Notes: generated by a model from the letters alone, not told the origin. A stretch of 64,000 bases of DNA from an uncultured Verrucomicrobiota bacterium (GCA_903906135.1 CAIVJE010000123.1:1-64000); one strand, 5' to 3'; numbered from the stretch's first letter, positions 26,210 to 35,574 are shown. Made by a program: numbers and translations.

Positions 26210-27505
26210 ATGACCCGCATCCGCTTCGATCATCGCCCTTTTTCGCGCGCAACTCGCGCCTTAGTCGCTGGGCTTGGCCTAGTGCTTTTGTCCAGCTGTA
26301 AGCTGGCAGATATTTTCGACCTGAGTGGCAATCAGTCCACCATGCTCACCGCAGGTCCCGTCGCCAAAGCGCAATGGGACTTATTCATGGTAACGGTGTA
26401 TGTTTGCACTTTCATCTTCATCGTGGTCGGCGCGATTTTGGCCTACGCCCAGATCAAGTTCCGCGCTCGCTCGGAGTCCGATGAGCATGCCGAGCCACCG
26501 CCTGAGGCGCACGGCAATCCTTTTGTAGAAATCGGCTTAATCGCCGCTTCGGTCGCTTTGTTGGTCATCATCGCCATTCCCACCTTGCGGGATATCTGGT
26601 ACACGCACGATGTACCCGAAGACGAGAAGGGTAACGCCATGGAAGTCGTCGCCACGGGTTATCAATGGTGGTTCAAATTTGAGTATCCCACGGAACTCGT
26701 GAAGCTGCCCAACGGCGGCGAAGCTCCTTTAGTGACCGGCAATGAACTGGTCGTCCCCGCCGGCACCCCGATCCGGGTCCAGCTCCGCACCATCGATGTG
26801 ATTCATAGTTTTTGGGTGCCAAAGCTCGCTGGGAAAGTTGATATGATGCCGAATCGCGCGAATTTTCTTTGGTTCAAAGCTGACAAACCGGGCTACTATT
26901 ATGGTCAATGCGCTGAATTTTGCGGTGAGTCGCATGCGATCATGCGTTTTCGCGTAATCGCTCTGTCGCCCCGAGAATATTCCCAATGGCTGGAGAATCA
27001 AAAATCACCAGCGCGCACAGTTACGCCAGCGCTGTTGGCTAGCGCGGTTGATCGCAGCGCCCATGTGCAATTTGCGGCGATGAAGCTAAATCCCGGCGAA
27101 GCACTGGCCGCCTCCCCAGCTTTCGATGCCGACCCCCTGAATGCCTGGCGGGAGATGCAGCATCCTGAAGCAGGTGAAGACGCTCCATTGATCGCTCAAG
27201 GCCGCCAATTATTCTCGGCCAAGACTTGTGTCAGCTGTCACAGCATCCGGGGCCATGAAGGCGTTGGCATCAGTGGTCCCGACCTGACGCGCGTCGGCGC
27301 CCGCTCCACGATCGCCGCTGGCGTATTGGAAAACACCCACGAGCGGATGCACGCTTGGATTAAAAACCCCAATCACTTTAAGCCCGGCAACAAGATGTGG
27401 TTTGGTGGCTACAACGTAAAAGACGGCGATAACTGGAAGCCAAACTTCACCATGAATGACCAAGAAATCAACGCCCTCGTCGCTTATCTGCACAGCCTAA
27501 AATAA
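26210..27505 (+). CDS. coxB: Cytochrome c oxidase subunit II fused to cytochrome c (caa3 type)
   Basis: The subunit accepts electrons and passes them through CuA to subunit I. From ATG 26210 (431 residues) it has a lipoprotein-like signal (LGLVLLSSC), two membrane helices (~58-80 and ~107-125) and a cupredoxin domain with VIHSFWVP and YGQCAEFCGESHAIM (the CuA His, two Cys, His and Met). The last ~110 residues are a fused cytochrome c domain with heme motif CVSCH and later Met residues as possible axial ligand. This fusion defines caa3-type oxidases. The track start is GTG 26180; ATG 26210 is better. It is the first gene of coxBACD. Confidence 0.95.
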   Translation: MTRIRFDHRPFSRATRALVAGLGLVLLSSCKLADIFDLSGNQSTMLTAGPVAKAQWDLFMVTVYVCTFIFIVVGAILAYAQIKFRARSESDEHAEPPPEAHGNPFVEIGLIAASVALLVIIAIPTLRDIWYTHDVPEDEKGNAMEVVATGYQWWFKFEYPTELVKLPNGGEAPLVTGNELVVPAGTPIRVQLRTIDVIHSFWVPKLAGKVDMMPNRANFLWFKADKPGYYYGQCAEFCGESHAIMRFRVIALSPREYSQWLENQKSPARTVTPALLASAVDRSAHVQFAAMKLNPGEALAASPAFDADPLNAWREMQHPEAGEDAPLIAQGRQLFSAKTCVSCHSIRGHEGVGISGPDLTRVGARSTIAAGVLENTHERMHAWIKNPNHFKPGNKMWFGGYNVKDGDNWKPNFTMNDQEINALVAYLHSLK

Positions 27506-27600
27506 TTGCGACCGCAGGGTATTAGACCCCACCAGCCAAACGCCCAGCGCAATCCCTTCCCTTTTTCTCAACTTTTCGCTCCCCCTTCACCCTCATATTT

Positions 27601-29607
27601 ATGGCAGAAGTAATCGCCCAGTCCGGTTTCACCGGCAAGCAAACAGCCCAACCAGCTACCACCTTCGCTCTTTTCCCGCGCCCGACCGCAAAAACGGGGA
27701 TCGTCAGCTGGTTGACGACCGTCGACCACAAAAAGATCGGCATGCTCTATGGCGGCTTCGCCATTTTGTTTTTCCTCATCGGCGGAATCGAAGCCCTAAT
27801 GATTCGCACGCAGCTCATGGTGCCGAATAATCGCTTCATCAGCGCGCAACTCTACAGTGAGTTGTTCACGATGCACGGCACCACGATGATCTTCCTTGCC
27901 GTCATGCCCCTCAATGCGGCGTTTTTCAATTTACTCATCCCCATCCAGGTGGGCGCCCGCGATGTCGCGTTCCCCCGCCTCAACTCTTTTTCCCTCTGGG
28001 TCTGGGTTGTCGGGGCCATTTTGCTCAATGTCGGCTGGATTTCCCACTTCGTGCCGAGCTGGAATTTTGGCGGCGCTCCTGATGTTGGTTGGTTCGGCTA
28101 CGCACCGCTGACCTCTAAGAGCTTCACTCCTGATCTCTCGACCGATTTTTGGGTGCTCGGTATTCAGGTTCTAGGCATTTCCTCCATCGTGGCCTCACTG
28201 AATTTCATCGTCACAATCATCAACTTGCGGGCGCCCGGCCTCACGATGATGCGCTTACCCGTATTCACCTGGATGGCCTTGGTTACGAGCTTCCTGCTGG
28301 TGCTCGCCCTGCCGGCCATCGCCATCGCACTGATCATGGTCATGTTTGATCGCAACTTCGGGACCAATTTCTTCGAGGTCTCTGGTGGCGGCCAGCCGAT
28401 CCTATGGCAGCATCTCTTTTGGGTCTTTGGTCACCCTGAGGTCTATATTCTTATTCTGCCCCCGATGGGCTATGTTTCAGAAATCCTCCCCACCTTTGCG
28501 CGTAAACCCCTCTTTGGTTATCCCATCGTGGTATTCTCGGGCGTCGCCATCGGCTTCATCGGTTTCGGCGTGTGGAGTCACCATATGTTCACCACCGGGC
28601 TCGGGACGGTGGCCACGGCCGCCTTCGCGCTAGCGACGATGGCGATCGCGGTGCCGACCGGCGTAAAAGTATTCAACTGGATCGGGACCCTTTGGGGCGG
28701 CCGAATCGTCACCCGCGTGCCGATGATGTTCGCTCTCGGCTTTATCTGGATGTTCATGATGGGCGGTCTCTCGGGCATCATGCATTCCGCAGCTCCGGCT
28801 GATGCCCAGCAGCAAGACAGTTACTTTGTTATCGCTCACTTCCACTACGTCCTCATTGGCGGGGCTACCTTCGCCCTGCTGGCGGCCATTCATTTCTGGT
28901 TTCCAAAATTCTTCGGCCGCATGGTGCCGGAGTTCTGGGGTAAAGTTTCCTTCTGGATTATCTTTGTCGGCTTCAACGCGACCTTCTTCCCGATGCATTT
29001 CTTGGGCTTGAACGGCATGCCGCGCCGGACCTGGACCTATGATTCTAATATGGGCTGGAACGAGGGCAACCTCTTCGCCACGTATGGAGCCTATCTGCTG
29101 GGCCTTGGTATCTTTACCTATTTCGCCGTGTTAGTTTGGGCCTATTTCAAGGGCGAGAAATGCGGCAACGATCCTTGGGATGCCCGCACCTTAGAATGGT
29201 CCATTCCCTCGCCGCCCCCTGAGCATAATTTCGCCGCCATCCCGACCGTCCATGCTCGCGATGCTTGGTGGTATGAGAAAACGCATAAAGAAGAGATCGC
29301 TCAAGAAAAGGCCGCGCATATCAAGGCCGAGGAATCGCACGGGGGCATTCATATGCCGGACCAATCGTGGTACCCCTTATTCGCAGCCATCGGCCTGCTG
29401 GTGGGCGCGTATAATTTCGCCCAACTCCATTACCCCGTGACGATGTTCGGCCAGCAAGTCCTCGCTTCTCACCTGCCCCTCGCAATCACCGGCCTCGGCC
29501 TCATGGTCGCCGCTTGCTATCTGTGGGCCCTCGAAGGCCCCGGCGGCTACCATCTTCATATCGACGCAGAAGGCAAAGTTACCGAGTCCCGCGGCGATCA
29601 CCACTAA
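27601..29607 (+). CDS. coxA: Cytochrome c oxidase subunit I
   Basis: This is the catalytic subunit with heme a, heme a3 and CuB, which reduces oxygen to water and pumps protons. Key segments are LFTMHGTTMIF (heme a ligand His), WQHLFWVFGHPEVYILILP (CuB His with the cross-linked Tyr), WSHHMFTTG (two CuB His) and VIAHFHYVL (heme ligands). GARDVAFPRLN provides the entry Asp of the D-channel, so it is an A-type oxidase. At 668 residues it is longer than many subunits; two extra C-terminal helices (SWYPLFAAIGLLVGAY and LPLAITGLGLMVAACYLW) are present as in other caa3 enzymes. It lies 95 bp after coxB. Confidence 0.97.
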   Translation: MAEVIAQSGFTGKQTAQPATTFALFPRPTAKTGIVSWLTTVDHKKIGMLYGGFAILFFLIGGIEALMIRTQLMVPNNRFISAQLYSELFTMHGTTMIFLAVMPLNAAFFNLLIPIQVGARDVAFPRLNSFSLWVWVVGAILLNVGWISHFVPSWNFGGAPDVGWFGYAPLTSKSFTPDLSTDFWVLGIQVLGISSIVASLNFIVTIINLRAPGLTMMRLPVFTWMALVTSFLLVLALPAIAIALIMVMFDRNFGTNFFEVSGGGQPILWQHLFWVFGHPEVYILILPPMGYVSEILPTFARKPLFGYPIVVFSGVAIGFIGFGVWSHHMFTTGLGTVATAAFALATMAIAVPTGVKVFNWIGTLWGGRIVTRVPMMFALGFIWMFMMGGLSGIMHSAAPADAQQQDSYFVIAHFHYVLIGGATFALLAAIHFWFPKFFGRMVPEFWGKVSFWIIFVGFNATFFPMHFLGLNGMPRRTWTYDSNMGWNEGNLFATYGAYLLGLGIFTYFAVLVWAYFKGEKCGNDPWDARTLEWSIPSPPPEHNFAAIPTVHARDAWWYEKTHKEEIAQEKAAHIKAEESHGGIHMPDQSWYPLFAAIGLLVGAYNFAQLHYPVTMFGQQVLASHLPLAITGLGLMVAACYLWALEGPGGYHLHIDAEGKVTESRGDHH

Positions 29608-29625
29608 GCTTTACCGAACCATCTC

Positions 29626-30462
29626 ATGAGCAGTCCTGCGGCTAACGGTCATCTCGACCACCATCACGATCACACGACCTCCACCGGCATTCCGAACAAG
29701 AAGCTCCTTTGGTGGGCCTTCCTCGCTTCGGACTGCATGTTTTTCGGCGCGCTGATCTCGTCTCATCTCGTCTACCGCCTTAACCCGCCCCCAGGGAATG
29801 CGGTCCCAACGCAGATTTTCGACATCGAGCTAACGTCTTTCTCGACGTTCATCTTGCTGATGTCGTCGCTGCTCATGGCTCTCGCGGTGAACGCCATCCA
29901 GAAGGGTAACGTGAAGAGCACCCGCACGATGCTCCTCGGCACGATCTTCTTCGGCTGCATCTTCCTCGGCGGCCAGGTGTTTGAGTTTACGCATTTCGTG
30001 GCCGACAAGCACATGACGCTATCGAATAGCATCTTTGGCTCCACGTTCTACACCCTCACCGGCACCCACGGCACCCACGTTGCCATCGGCGTACTCTTAC
30101 TGGGCATGATGTATGTGCGGACCTTTAAGCCAACTCACGGCGGCAGCTTGGGCCGAAACTTCCTTCACCTGCTGGCCTTCGCCGTAGCGGCAGGCGTGGC
30201 GTTTCTTTTCTTCGTCCCCGGCCTGCTGGAAGTAATCGAGGGCGAGAGCTTGAGGGCCATGCTTAGCCACGATGCCAAGCCGCTCATCCTCGGGGCCATC
30301 GCGTGCGCGGCCCTCTTTTGGTTTGCCCGTACGAGCGACCCAGCGGTGGAATTCGGCGAGAAAAACGCCATCGATGTTGAAGCTATCGGCCTCTATTGGC
30401 ATTTCGTCGATATCGTCTGGATTATCATTTTTACCGCCGTCTATCTCCTCGAGTACCTCTGA
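29626..30462 (+). CDS. coxC: Cytochrome c oxidase subunit III with unusual internal insertion
   Basis: Subunit III stabilises the catalytic subunit and supports proton uptake. Typical segments are KLLWWAFLASDCMFFGALISSHLVYR, GGQVFEFTHF, TGTHGTHVAIGVLLL and the C-terminal IGLYWHFVDIVWIIIFTAVYL. Between residues ~172 and ~250 there is an extra stretch with two hydrophobic segments (LLAFAVAAGVAFLFFVPGLL and LILGAIACAALFWFA) that I would not expect in a standard subunit III. The N-terminus carries a His-rich patch (HLDHHHDH). The gene begins 18 bp after coxA and precedes coxD. Confidence 0.93.
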   Translation: MSSPAANGHLDHHHDHTTSTGIPNKKLLWWAFLASDCMFFGALISSHLVYRLNPPPGNAVPTQIFDIELTSFSTFILLMSSLLMALAVNAIQKGNVKSTRTMLLGTIFFGCIFLGGQVFEFTHFVADKHMTLSNSIFGSTFYTLTGTHGTHVAIGVLLLGMMYVRTFKPTHGGSLGRNFLHLLAFAVAAGVAFLFFVPGLLEVIEGESLRAMLSHDAKPLILGAIACAALFWFARTSDPAVEFGEKNAIDVEAIGLYWHFVDIVWIIIFTAVYLLEYL

Positions 30463-30499
30463 GCCTAAGCTCAGCTCATAACTTTTCGCTCTACTGCCC

Positions 30500-30874
30500 A
30501 TGTCCGCACCCACCGCACCCACTGCTTCCGCCCTTGTCGCCGGCCACCACGAGCCGAGCAAATTTCATTTCTATATCCAGATCGCGATGATTCTGGCGGT
30601 TATTACCGGCATCGAGGTCGTGCTGATCTACCTTCCGATCGTAAAGTGGCTGGTTGTCACGACGCTCATTGTGCTCTCCACGGTGAAGTTCATGTTCGTT
30701 ATCTTTTACTTCATGCATCTGCGGTGGGATAAAGTATTCTGCACGATTTTGTTTTTCATCGGACTGGTGCTCGCTGGTTTCACCATGTTTGCCCTCATGG
30801 AGCTGTTTGCCTCTGATGCCGGCAAACCGCTGACGGCCGCAGCCCTAACCTTCGCCCGCACCACGCTCGGTTAA
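30500..30874 (+). CDS. coxD: Cytochrome c oxidase subunit IV (caa3-type)
   Basis: This small accessory subunit of 124 residues has three membrane helices and matches the prokaryotic subunit IV family. Typical segments are YIQIAMILAVITGIEVVLIYL, VVTTLIVLSTVKFMFVIFYFMHLRWD and TILFFIGLVLAGFTMFALM. It is the last gene of coxBACD, about 37 bp after coxC, and is followed by an intrinsic terminator. The N-terminal Ala/Thr-rich stretch before HHEPSKFHFY is poorly conserved in such proteins. Confidence 0.92.
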   Translation: MSAPTAPTASALVAGHHEPSKFHFYIQIAMILAVITGIEVVLIYLPIVKWLVVTTLIVLSTVKFMFVIFYFMHLRWDKVFCTILFFIGLVLAGFTMFALMELFASDAGKPLTAAALTFARTTLG

Positions 30875-30895
30875 ACCAGACTCAAGGTGGAATCT

Positions 30896-30929
30896 AAGCC
30901 GCGCGACCCTGCGCGGCTTTTTTATTTTA
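30896..30929 (+). terminator. Intrinsic terminator after coxBACD
   Basis: A 9-bp GC-rich stem AAGCCGCGC / GCGCGGCTT with a 6-base loop is followed by TTTTTATTTT. It lies 22 bases after the coxD stop and separates the oxidase operon from ctaG, which therefore probably has its own promoter. Confidence 0.9.
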
Positions 30930-31019
30930 CTCGGGCCGCCAGATTACGCGCAAAATACTGCGTCCGTTTTTCGCACTTTTGGTGGCCATTCCGCTACGAG
31001 TTAATATAGGTTAACCGCT

Positions 31020-31820
31020 ATGATCGACTGGACCCATTGGCACAATGAGCCGTTCCTCATTGGCGGGCTTATTTTCCTAGGCTGGCTTTATACGATTCTC
31101 GCCGGGCCATGGCGTGAGCGACTCGCGCCAGGAACGCCTTATCCCCGCCGCCACGCGCTCAAGTTTTACGCGGCATTATTATGTTTCTATCTCGGGGTGG
31201 GCTCCCCGCTCGATCAAATCGCTGAACGCTTTCTGCTCAGCGCGCACATGCTGCAGCACCAGATCCTGATCTACCCGGCCGCCATCCTATTTTTAAGCGG
31301 ATTACCTGACTGGATGATCCGTCCCCTCACCAGTCAAGCGAGGCTCCAAGGGCCGCTCAGAATTTTAACCCACCCCCTGGTCTGCGGCGGCATCTACACG
31401 GCCGTGTATTCTGGCTGGCACCTACCCTTACTCTACGACTGGGCCCTGCAAAACCGCGCGATCCACATTACCGAACATTTTATGATGTTCGGCGCTGCGC
31501 TCTTTTATTGGTGGCCGCTGCTCAGTCCTTCAAAAGAATTTCCGCCCGCCAGCTACGCTTGGCAGATGCTTTACCTCGTGGCTGTCGTCATCGCCATGAC
31601 GCCCGTATTTGCCTATATCATGTTTTCTTCCGACGTGCTCTACCCCACCTATGAATATGCCCCGCGCATTACGAGCCTGACCGCCGCCGCTGATCAACTG
31701 TTGGCTGGAGCAATGATGAAACTCATCGGGATGTCCGTCGCCATGATCGCTTTCGGCGTCAGCTTCTACCGATGGTATCAATCGGACGCGAAGCCCGGCG
31801 GCCAGCCCAGACGCGCCTAA
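31020..31820 (+). CDS. ctaG: Cytochrome c oxidase assembly protein CtaG (caa3 family)
   Basis: This is a polytopic membrane protein of the Caa3_CtaG family (Bacillus-type CtaG, unrelated to Cox11-type CtaG). It helps to form an active caa3 oxidase, probably at the CuB site. It has 266 residues and about seven helices. Recognisable stretches are LSAHMLQHQILIY, SGWHLPLLYDWALQN and ITEHFMMFGAALFYWWPLLS, which contain conserved His residues in or near the membrane. It follows the oxidase operon terminator by ~90 bp on the same strand. Its presence with the DUF420 gene and SCO completes the assembly set. Confidence 0.92.
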   Translation: MIDWTHWHNEPFLIGGLIFLGWLYTILAGPWRERLAPGTPYPRRHALKFYAALLCFYLGVGSPLDQIAERFLLSAHMLQHQILIYPAAILFLSGLPDWMIRPLTSQARLQGPLRILTHPLVCGGIYTAVYSGWHLPLLYDWALQNRAIHITEHFMMFGAALFYWWPLLSPSKEFPPASYAWQMLYLVAVVIAMTPVFAYIMFSSDVLYPTYEYAPRITSLTAAADQLLAGAMMKLIGMSVAMIAFGVSFYRWYQSDAKPGGQPRRA

Positions 31821-31868
31821 CCGCTCGCGCCGTGTGTTGGGTAGAACTAAATTTTAAGCGCTGACTGA

Positions 31869-32852
31869 TCAGCTCCCCGCTGGCGCCAGCAGATCGTCGA
31901 GCGAGTCGCTCTCGACGCTGATATCAGCAAACAGCCAAGTGGATAAATAGCGTTCGCTGCTCGAAGCAATAATCACGACGATTTGCTTGCCCTTATTTTC
32001 GGGCCGCTTGGCGAGCTGAATGGCAGCCCAGACCGCGGCTCCCGAAGAAATACCGATCGGGATACCATCGAGTTGATTAACCTGCTTCGACACCGGACCC
32101 GAATCAGCCTCCTTCACGCGGATAATCTCATCGTAAATTTTGGTGTTGAGCACCGCTGGCACAAAGCCGGCGCCGATGCCCTGCAATTTATGCGGGCCAG
32201 GCGCGCCACCGGAAAGCACCGGGGAAGCATCCGGCTCCACCGCCACAATTTTTACCCCCGCTTTGCGCCCCTTGAGCACCTCACCGATACCCGTAATGGT
32301 ACCACCGGTGCCAATGCCCGAGACGATAAAGTCAACCTGGCCATCCGTATCCCGCCAAATTTCCTCGGCGGTCGTCTGGCGGTGCGCCGCTGGGTTAGCA
32401 GGATTGGCAAACTGCTGCAAAATAACTGCTCCAGGAATTTTTGCGGCTAACTCTTCGGCTTTGGCAATCGCCCCCTTCATCCCCTTGGGCCCCTCCGTGA
32501 GAATGAGCCGGGCGCCGAGGATTTTGAGCAGCTTGCGACGCTCGCTACTCATCGTCTCCGGCATGGTCAGGATGAGCTTGATCCCCTTGGCGGCCGCCAC
32601 AAAGGCTAGCGCAATCCCAGTGTTACCACTCGTTGGTTCAATCAGGACAGTGTCTTTATTAATTTTCCCTGACTTCAGCGCATCATCAATCATCGCAAAT
32701 CCAATGCGGTCCTTAACACTGGAAAGCGGATTAAAAAATTCCAGCTTAAGCAGGATATCCGCCTGGGCCCCGTGGGCTACGGCTGTGCGATTAAGACGCA
32801 CGAGCGGGGTGTTGCCGATCGTTTCAGTGATGTCGTTGTAGATTTTGGCCAT
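31869..32852 (-). CDS. cysK: Cysteine synthase A (O-acetylserine sulfhydrylase)
   Basis: CysK makes cysteine from O-acetylserine and sulfide with PLP. The PLP lysine is in [11 protein letters not shown] (~residue 43), the substrate loop is [11 protein letters not shown], and the phosphate-binding loop is [11 protein letters not shown]. The length of 327 residues is normal. It follows the ssuC-like permease gene by ~98 bp on the same strand; the gap holds a 15-bp palindrome that could be an operator. The position downstream of an Rrf2 regulator and a sulfonate-type ABC transporter points to a sulfur-assimilation regulon. Confidence 0.97.
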   Translation of the reverse strand: MAKIYNDITETIGNTPLVRLNRTAVAHGAQADILLKLEFFNPLSSVKDRIGFAMIDDALKSGKINKDTVLIEPTSGNTGIALAFVAAAKGIKLILTMPETMSSERRKLLKILGARLILTEGPKGMKGAIAKAEELAAKIPGAVILQQFANPANPAAHRQTTAEEIWRDTDGQVDFIVSGIGTGGTITGIGEVLKGRKAGVKIVAVEPDASPVLSGGAPGPHKLQGIGAGFVPAVLNTKIYDEIIRVKEADSGPVSKQVNQLDGIPIGISSGAAVWAAIQLAKRPENKGKQIVVIIASSSERYLSTWLFADISVESDSLDDLLAPAGS

Positions 32853-32880
32853 GGTCAGAGCGGGTTTTTCACGAGAGCAA

Positions 32881-32895
32881 AAGATTTAAAATCTT
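32881..32895 (-). promoter_or_regulatory. Candidate operator palindrome upstream of cysK
   Basis: AAGATTTAAAATCTT is a perfect 7-bp inverted repeat around one central base, 28 bases upstream of the cysK start. The flanking AT-rich stretch (CTATATTAAGTAGTAAAG) shares the heptamer AGTAAAG with the repeat upstream of the Rrf2 gene. It may bind the Rrf2 regulator or be part of the promoter; no experiment is implied. Confidence 0.4.
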
Positions 32896-32950
32896 AACCT
32901 AATAAGTTCACTATATTAAGTAGTAAAGATTTCACCCAACCGGTAAAAGC

Positions 32951-33715
32951 TTATTTTTCTGTCCCCCAGCGGCGGTGCAAAAGTTTCTCCCAAGGCGAAA
33001 ATAGTAATTTATCAGCCGCTAAACCGATACATATGACAACCAACATGATACCAACTACCTGCTCCATAGCATTAAGCTCGCGTCCATAATGGAGCAAATG
33101 ACCCAAACCAAAACCAGTCAGAATAGTTACATAAATCTCTGCCGCCATTAATGACCTCCAAGCAAAGGCCCAGCCTTGTTTCATACCGCTCACGATAAAG
33201 GGCAAGGAAGCCGGCAGCATTACCCAAACCCATGTATGCAAACCATGCGAACCCATGGTGTGCGCCGCACGAATATAAATAGGATTCACGTTCCGGACCC
33301 CTGTTTCTGTAGCCAATATCACTGACCAGAGCGTCCCCATCACTACGACAAACAACATGGCGCCTTCCGTCTGCCCAAACCACAGCAGGGCCAGTGGAAC
33401 CCAACACACGCTGGGCAATCCTTGGAGCCCTAGTGCTACTACCCCTAAAGTATCTCGCATCGCCTGCACCCGCGCGGTCAAAAATCCCAGCGGGATTCCC
33501 GCAGCTAAACCAATAAAATAACCCGCGAGCAATCGCTTCATCGTCACAATGGTACTAGACCAAAGACTCCCATCCTGCAGTACTTCCCATAAATAGAGAG
33601 CAACGCTCGCGGGCGCAGGCACTAAAACGGGTGACCATATTTTAGCTTCGGCTACCCAGTGCCAAGCGGCGATCAGTACACAAATAAAACCGATGGCGGT
33701 AAGCGTGCGTTTCAT
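32951..33715 (-). CDS. ssuC: ABC transporter permease, sulfonate/taurine/nitrate type
   Basis: This 254-residue inner-membrane permease has about six helices. The cytoplasmic EAA-like loop is visible in RAAHTMGSHGLHTWVWVMLPASLPFIVSGMKQGWAFAWRSLMAAE, which is typical of SsuC/TauC/NrtB proteins. It would form the channel for sulfonate-like compounds. Its ATG overlaps the stop of the ATPase gene (ATGA). A specific substrate cannot be derived from the permease; sulfur context (cysK, Rrf2) makes an organosulfur compound more likely than nitrate. Confidence 0.87.
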   Translation of the reverse strand: MKRTLTAIGFICVLIAAWHWVAEAKIWSPVLVPAPASVALYLWEVLQDGSLWSSTIVTMKRLLAGYFIGLAAGIPLGFLTARVQAMRDTLGVVALGLQGLPSVCWVPLALLWFGQTEGAMLFVVVMGTLWSVILATETGVRNVNPIYIRAAHTMGSHGLHTWVWVMLPASLPFIVSGMKQGWAFAWRSLMAAEIYVTILTGFGLGHLLHYGRELNAMEQVVGIMLVVICIGLAADKLLFSPWEKLLHRRWGTEK

Positions 33716-34518
33716 GTTCCCGCCTCCTCTTGGCTTAAATGCCCCTTTAATGCGCTCATGATATCCGTCGCATAAGCCGCTAGTGGCACGCTATTAATGT
33801 CGCGAGGCCTCGGCAGCTTAATCTGAAACTCTTCACGAATGCGGCCGGGATGAGAGGAAAACAATAGCACGCGGTCCCCCAGACAGGCAGCCTCCCGAAC
33901 ATTGTGCGTTACAAAAACAATGGTCACTTTCCGCTGCAGCCAGATGCGTTGCAAATCACCATAGAGTTGCTCGCGAGTCAGAGCGTCGAGCGCAGCGAAT
34001 GGTTCATCCATAAGCAAAACGCGTGGATTGGGCGCCAGCGCTCGGGCCAAAGCGACCCGCTGCTTCATGCCGCCCGACAACTCATGGATGTAGGCGTACA
34101 TAAATTTTTCTAGACCGACGAGCTTAAGATAATATTCAGCAACTTCTCGGCGTTCCGCAGAAGTGAGCCCTGGTTTATGTTTTAGGCCGAACATCACATT
34201 GCTTAATACATCGAGCCAAGGGAAGAGCGCTGACTCTTGAAACATCATCATGCGTTCGCGACTCGGGGCGCGGATGGGCTGCCCGCCAGCCATCAGGGTG
34301 CCGGCACTCGGCATCTCTAATCCGGCGATCAGGTTGAGCAGAGTAGATTTACCGCAACCACTCGGCCCAAGTAAACAGACGAACTCCCCGCTCGCCACCT
34401 GCAAGCTGACCCGATCCAGGGCCTGCACGCGACCATGCCCAGTCTCAAACCATTGAGTGACCTGATCAATCGCCAGATGCGTCGGGGGCAAATCAGTGAA
34501 TTCTGCGGGATTGCTCAT
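33712..34518 (-). CDS. ssuB: ABC transporter ATP-binding protein, sulfonate/taurine/nitrate type
   Basis: The 268-residue ATPase powers the neighbouring permease. Walker A is GPSGCGKST, the signature is LSGGMKQRVALARAL, Walker B is VLLMDEPFAALD and the switch His is in VFVTHNVREA. These match the SsuB/TauB/NrtD group. Both ends overlap neighbouring genes by ATGA (ssuA upstream and ssuC downstream), a sign of coupled translation and balanced stoichiometry. It is cytoplasmic and membrane-associated. Confidence 0.92.
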   Translation of the reverse strand: MSNPAEFTDLPPTHLAIDQVTQWFETGHGRVQALDRVSLQVASGEFVCLLGPSGCGKSTLLNLIAGLEMPSAGTLMAGGQPIRAPSRERMMMFQESALFPWLDVLSNVMFGLKHKPGLTSAERREVAEYYLKLVGLEKFMYAYIHELSGGMKQRVALARALAPNPRVLLMDEPFAALDALTREQLYGDLQRIWLQRKVTIVFVTHNVREAACLGDRVLLFSSHPGRIREEFQIKLPRPRDINSVPLAAYATDIMSALKGHLSQEEAGT

Positions 34519-35573
34519 TGGGGAAAAGTGAAAAGCTGATCGAGGGGAATAGCATTACGCATAAACCCAGCCAGTTGAGCGTCAGCGACTAGGCTCTGCA
34601 ATTGCTCAGCGGTTATCTGGTCCGTAAATTTCAGACGCCGCCAAGCACTCGCGATAAGCTCCGCCGGTATCTCTCGCTTAGCTTCAGCACTGAGCCCAGC
34701 TCGAACGAGCCCTTGCGCCTCAGCCGGGTGAAGCTGCAACCAGTTGGTCAACTCAAGGTGCGCGCGACAGAACTTCTCAGCTATCAGCCGATGAGTTTTT
34801 AAAAATGCGACCCGGCCTACCAACAGGGTGGTAATGGCCTCAGATTGCTCCAACCACACCTTGCCCCCAGCCTCTAGCTCAAGCCGAGAAACCCAAGGCT
34901 CTACCGTCCACACGGCATCAATTTTACCCTGCTGAAAGAGCGGCAATTGATCCGCATTGGCAGTGGGAATTACGGCAACATCACCACCGGTTAAGGTAAT
35001 CTTGAATCCTTGTCTTTTAAGCCAAACTCGAGCGGCCACATCTTGCGTATTGCCCAACTGCGGCGTGGCGATTCGCCGACCGCGAAAATCAGCCGCGCGC
35101 GTAATGCGCCCATCACTTGGAACCACCAGCGCCGCTCCACCAAGAGCCGCCCCCGCTAAGAGCCGAATTTCTTCGCCTTGCGAACGAACATAGGCGTTTA
35201 ACGCCGGATTAGGCCCGACATAAGTGAGATCAATTGAGCCGGCGAAAATTGCCTCCATCGCGCTCGGACCCGCATTAAAGGCAAACCACTGCAAAACCAC
35301 CTCTGGACCGAGGCGGGCCTCAAACCAGCCTTGCTGCATGCGCGTGGTATGACTCCCAATAATCGCCTGCGCGTGGGTCACATTGGGGAAATAGCCAATC
35401 CGGATTGTAATTTTCTCGGCCGGCGCTTGTGCACAATAAAAAATTGCGACCAGACCAATTGCAAAATGGCGTAAGCCACGCGCCCATCGAGACCGCCGCC
35501 CAGCCCCCCTCGCCCATGGCTCCGATTGAACATGATTTGCCGGCAACTTAGCTGATAATCTATTAAAATTCAT
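34515..35573 (-). CDS. ssuA: ABC transporter substrate-binding protein, aliphatic sulfonate type
   Basis: This periplasmic binding protein belongs to the SsuA/NrtA/ThiY-like group. Matching stretches are IRIGYFPNVTHAQAIIG, AIFAGSIDLTYVGPNPAL, FRGRRIATPQLGNTQDVAA and IDAVWTVEPWVSRLE. The N-terminus is long and polar before the hydrophobic segment GLRHFAIGLVAIFYCAQAPAEK, which acts as signal peptide. The track ORF starts inside the rrf2 gene; ATG 35573 (MNFNRLSAKL) comes just after the rrf2 stop (TGATATG), giving 352 residues. Ligand is probably an alkanesulfonate or related organosulfur compound; nitrate or thiamine precursors are less likely. Confidence 0.85.
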   Translation of the reverse strand: MNFNRLSAKLPANHVQSEPWARGAGRRSRWARGLRHFAIGLVAIFYCAQAPAEKITIRIGYFPNVTHAQAIIGSHTTRMQQGWFEARLGPEVVLQWFAFNAGPSAMEAIFAGSIDLTYVGPNPALNAYVRSQGEEIRLLAGAALGGAALVVPSDGRITRAADFRGRRIATPQLGNTQDVAARVWLKRQGFKITLTGGDVAVIPTANADQLPLFQQGKIDAVWTVEPWVSRLELEAGGKVWLEQSEAITTLLVGRVAFLKTHRLIAEKFCRAHLELTNWLQLHPAEAQGLVRAGLSAEAKREIPAELIASAWRRLKFTDQITAEQLQSLVADAQLAGFMRNAIPLDQLFTFPQ

Positions 35574-35574
35574 A

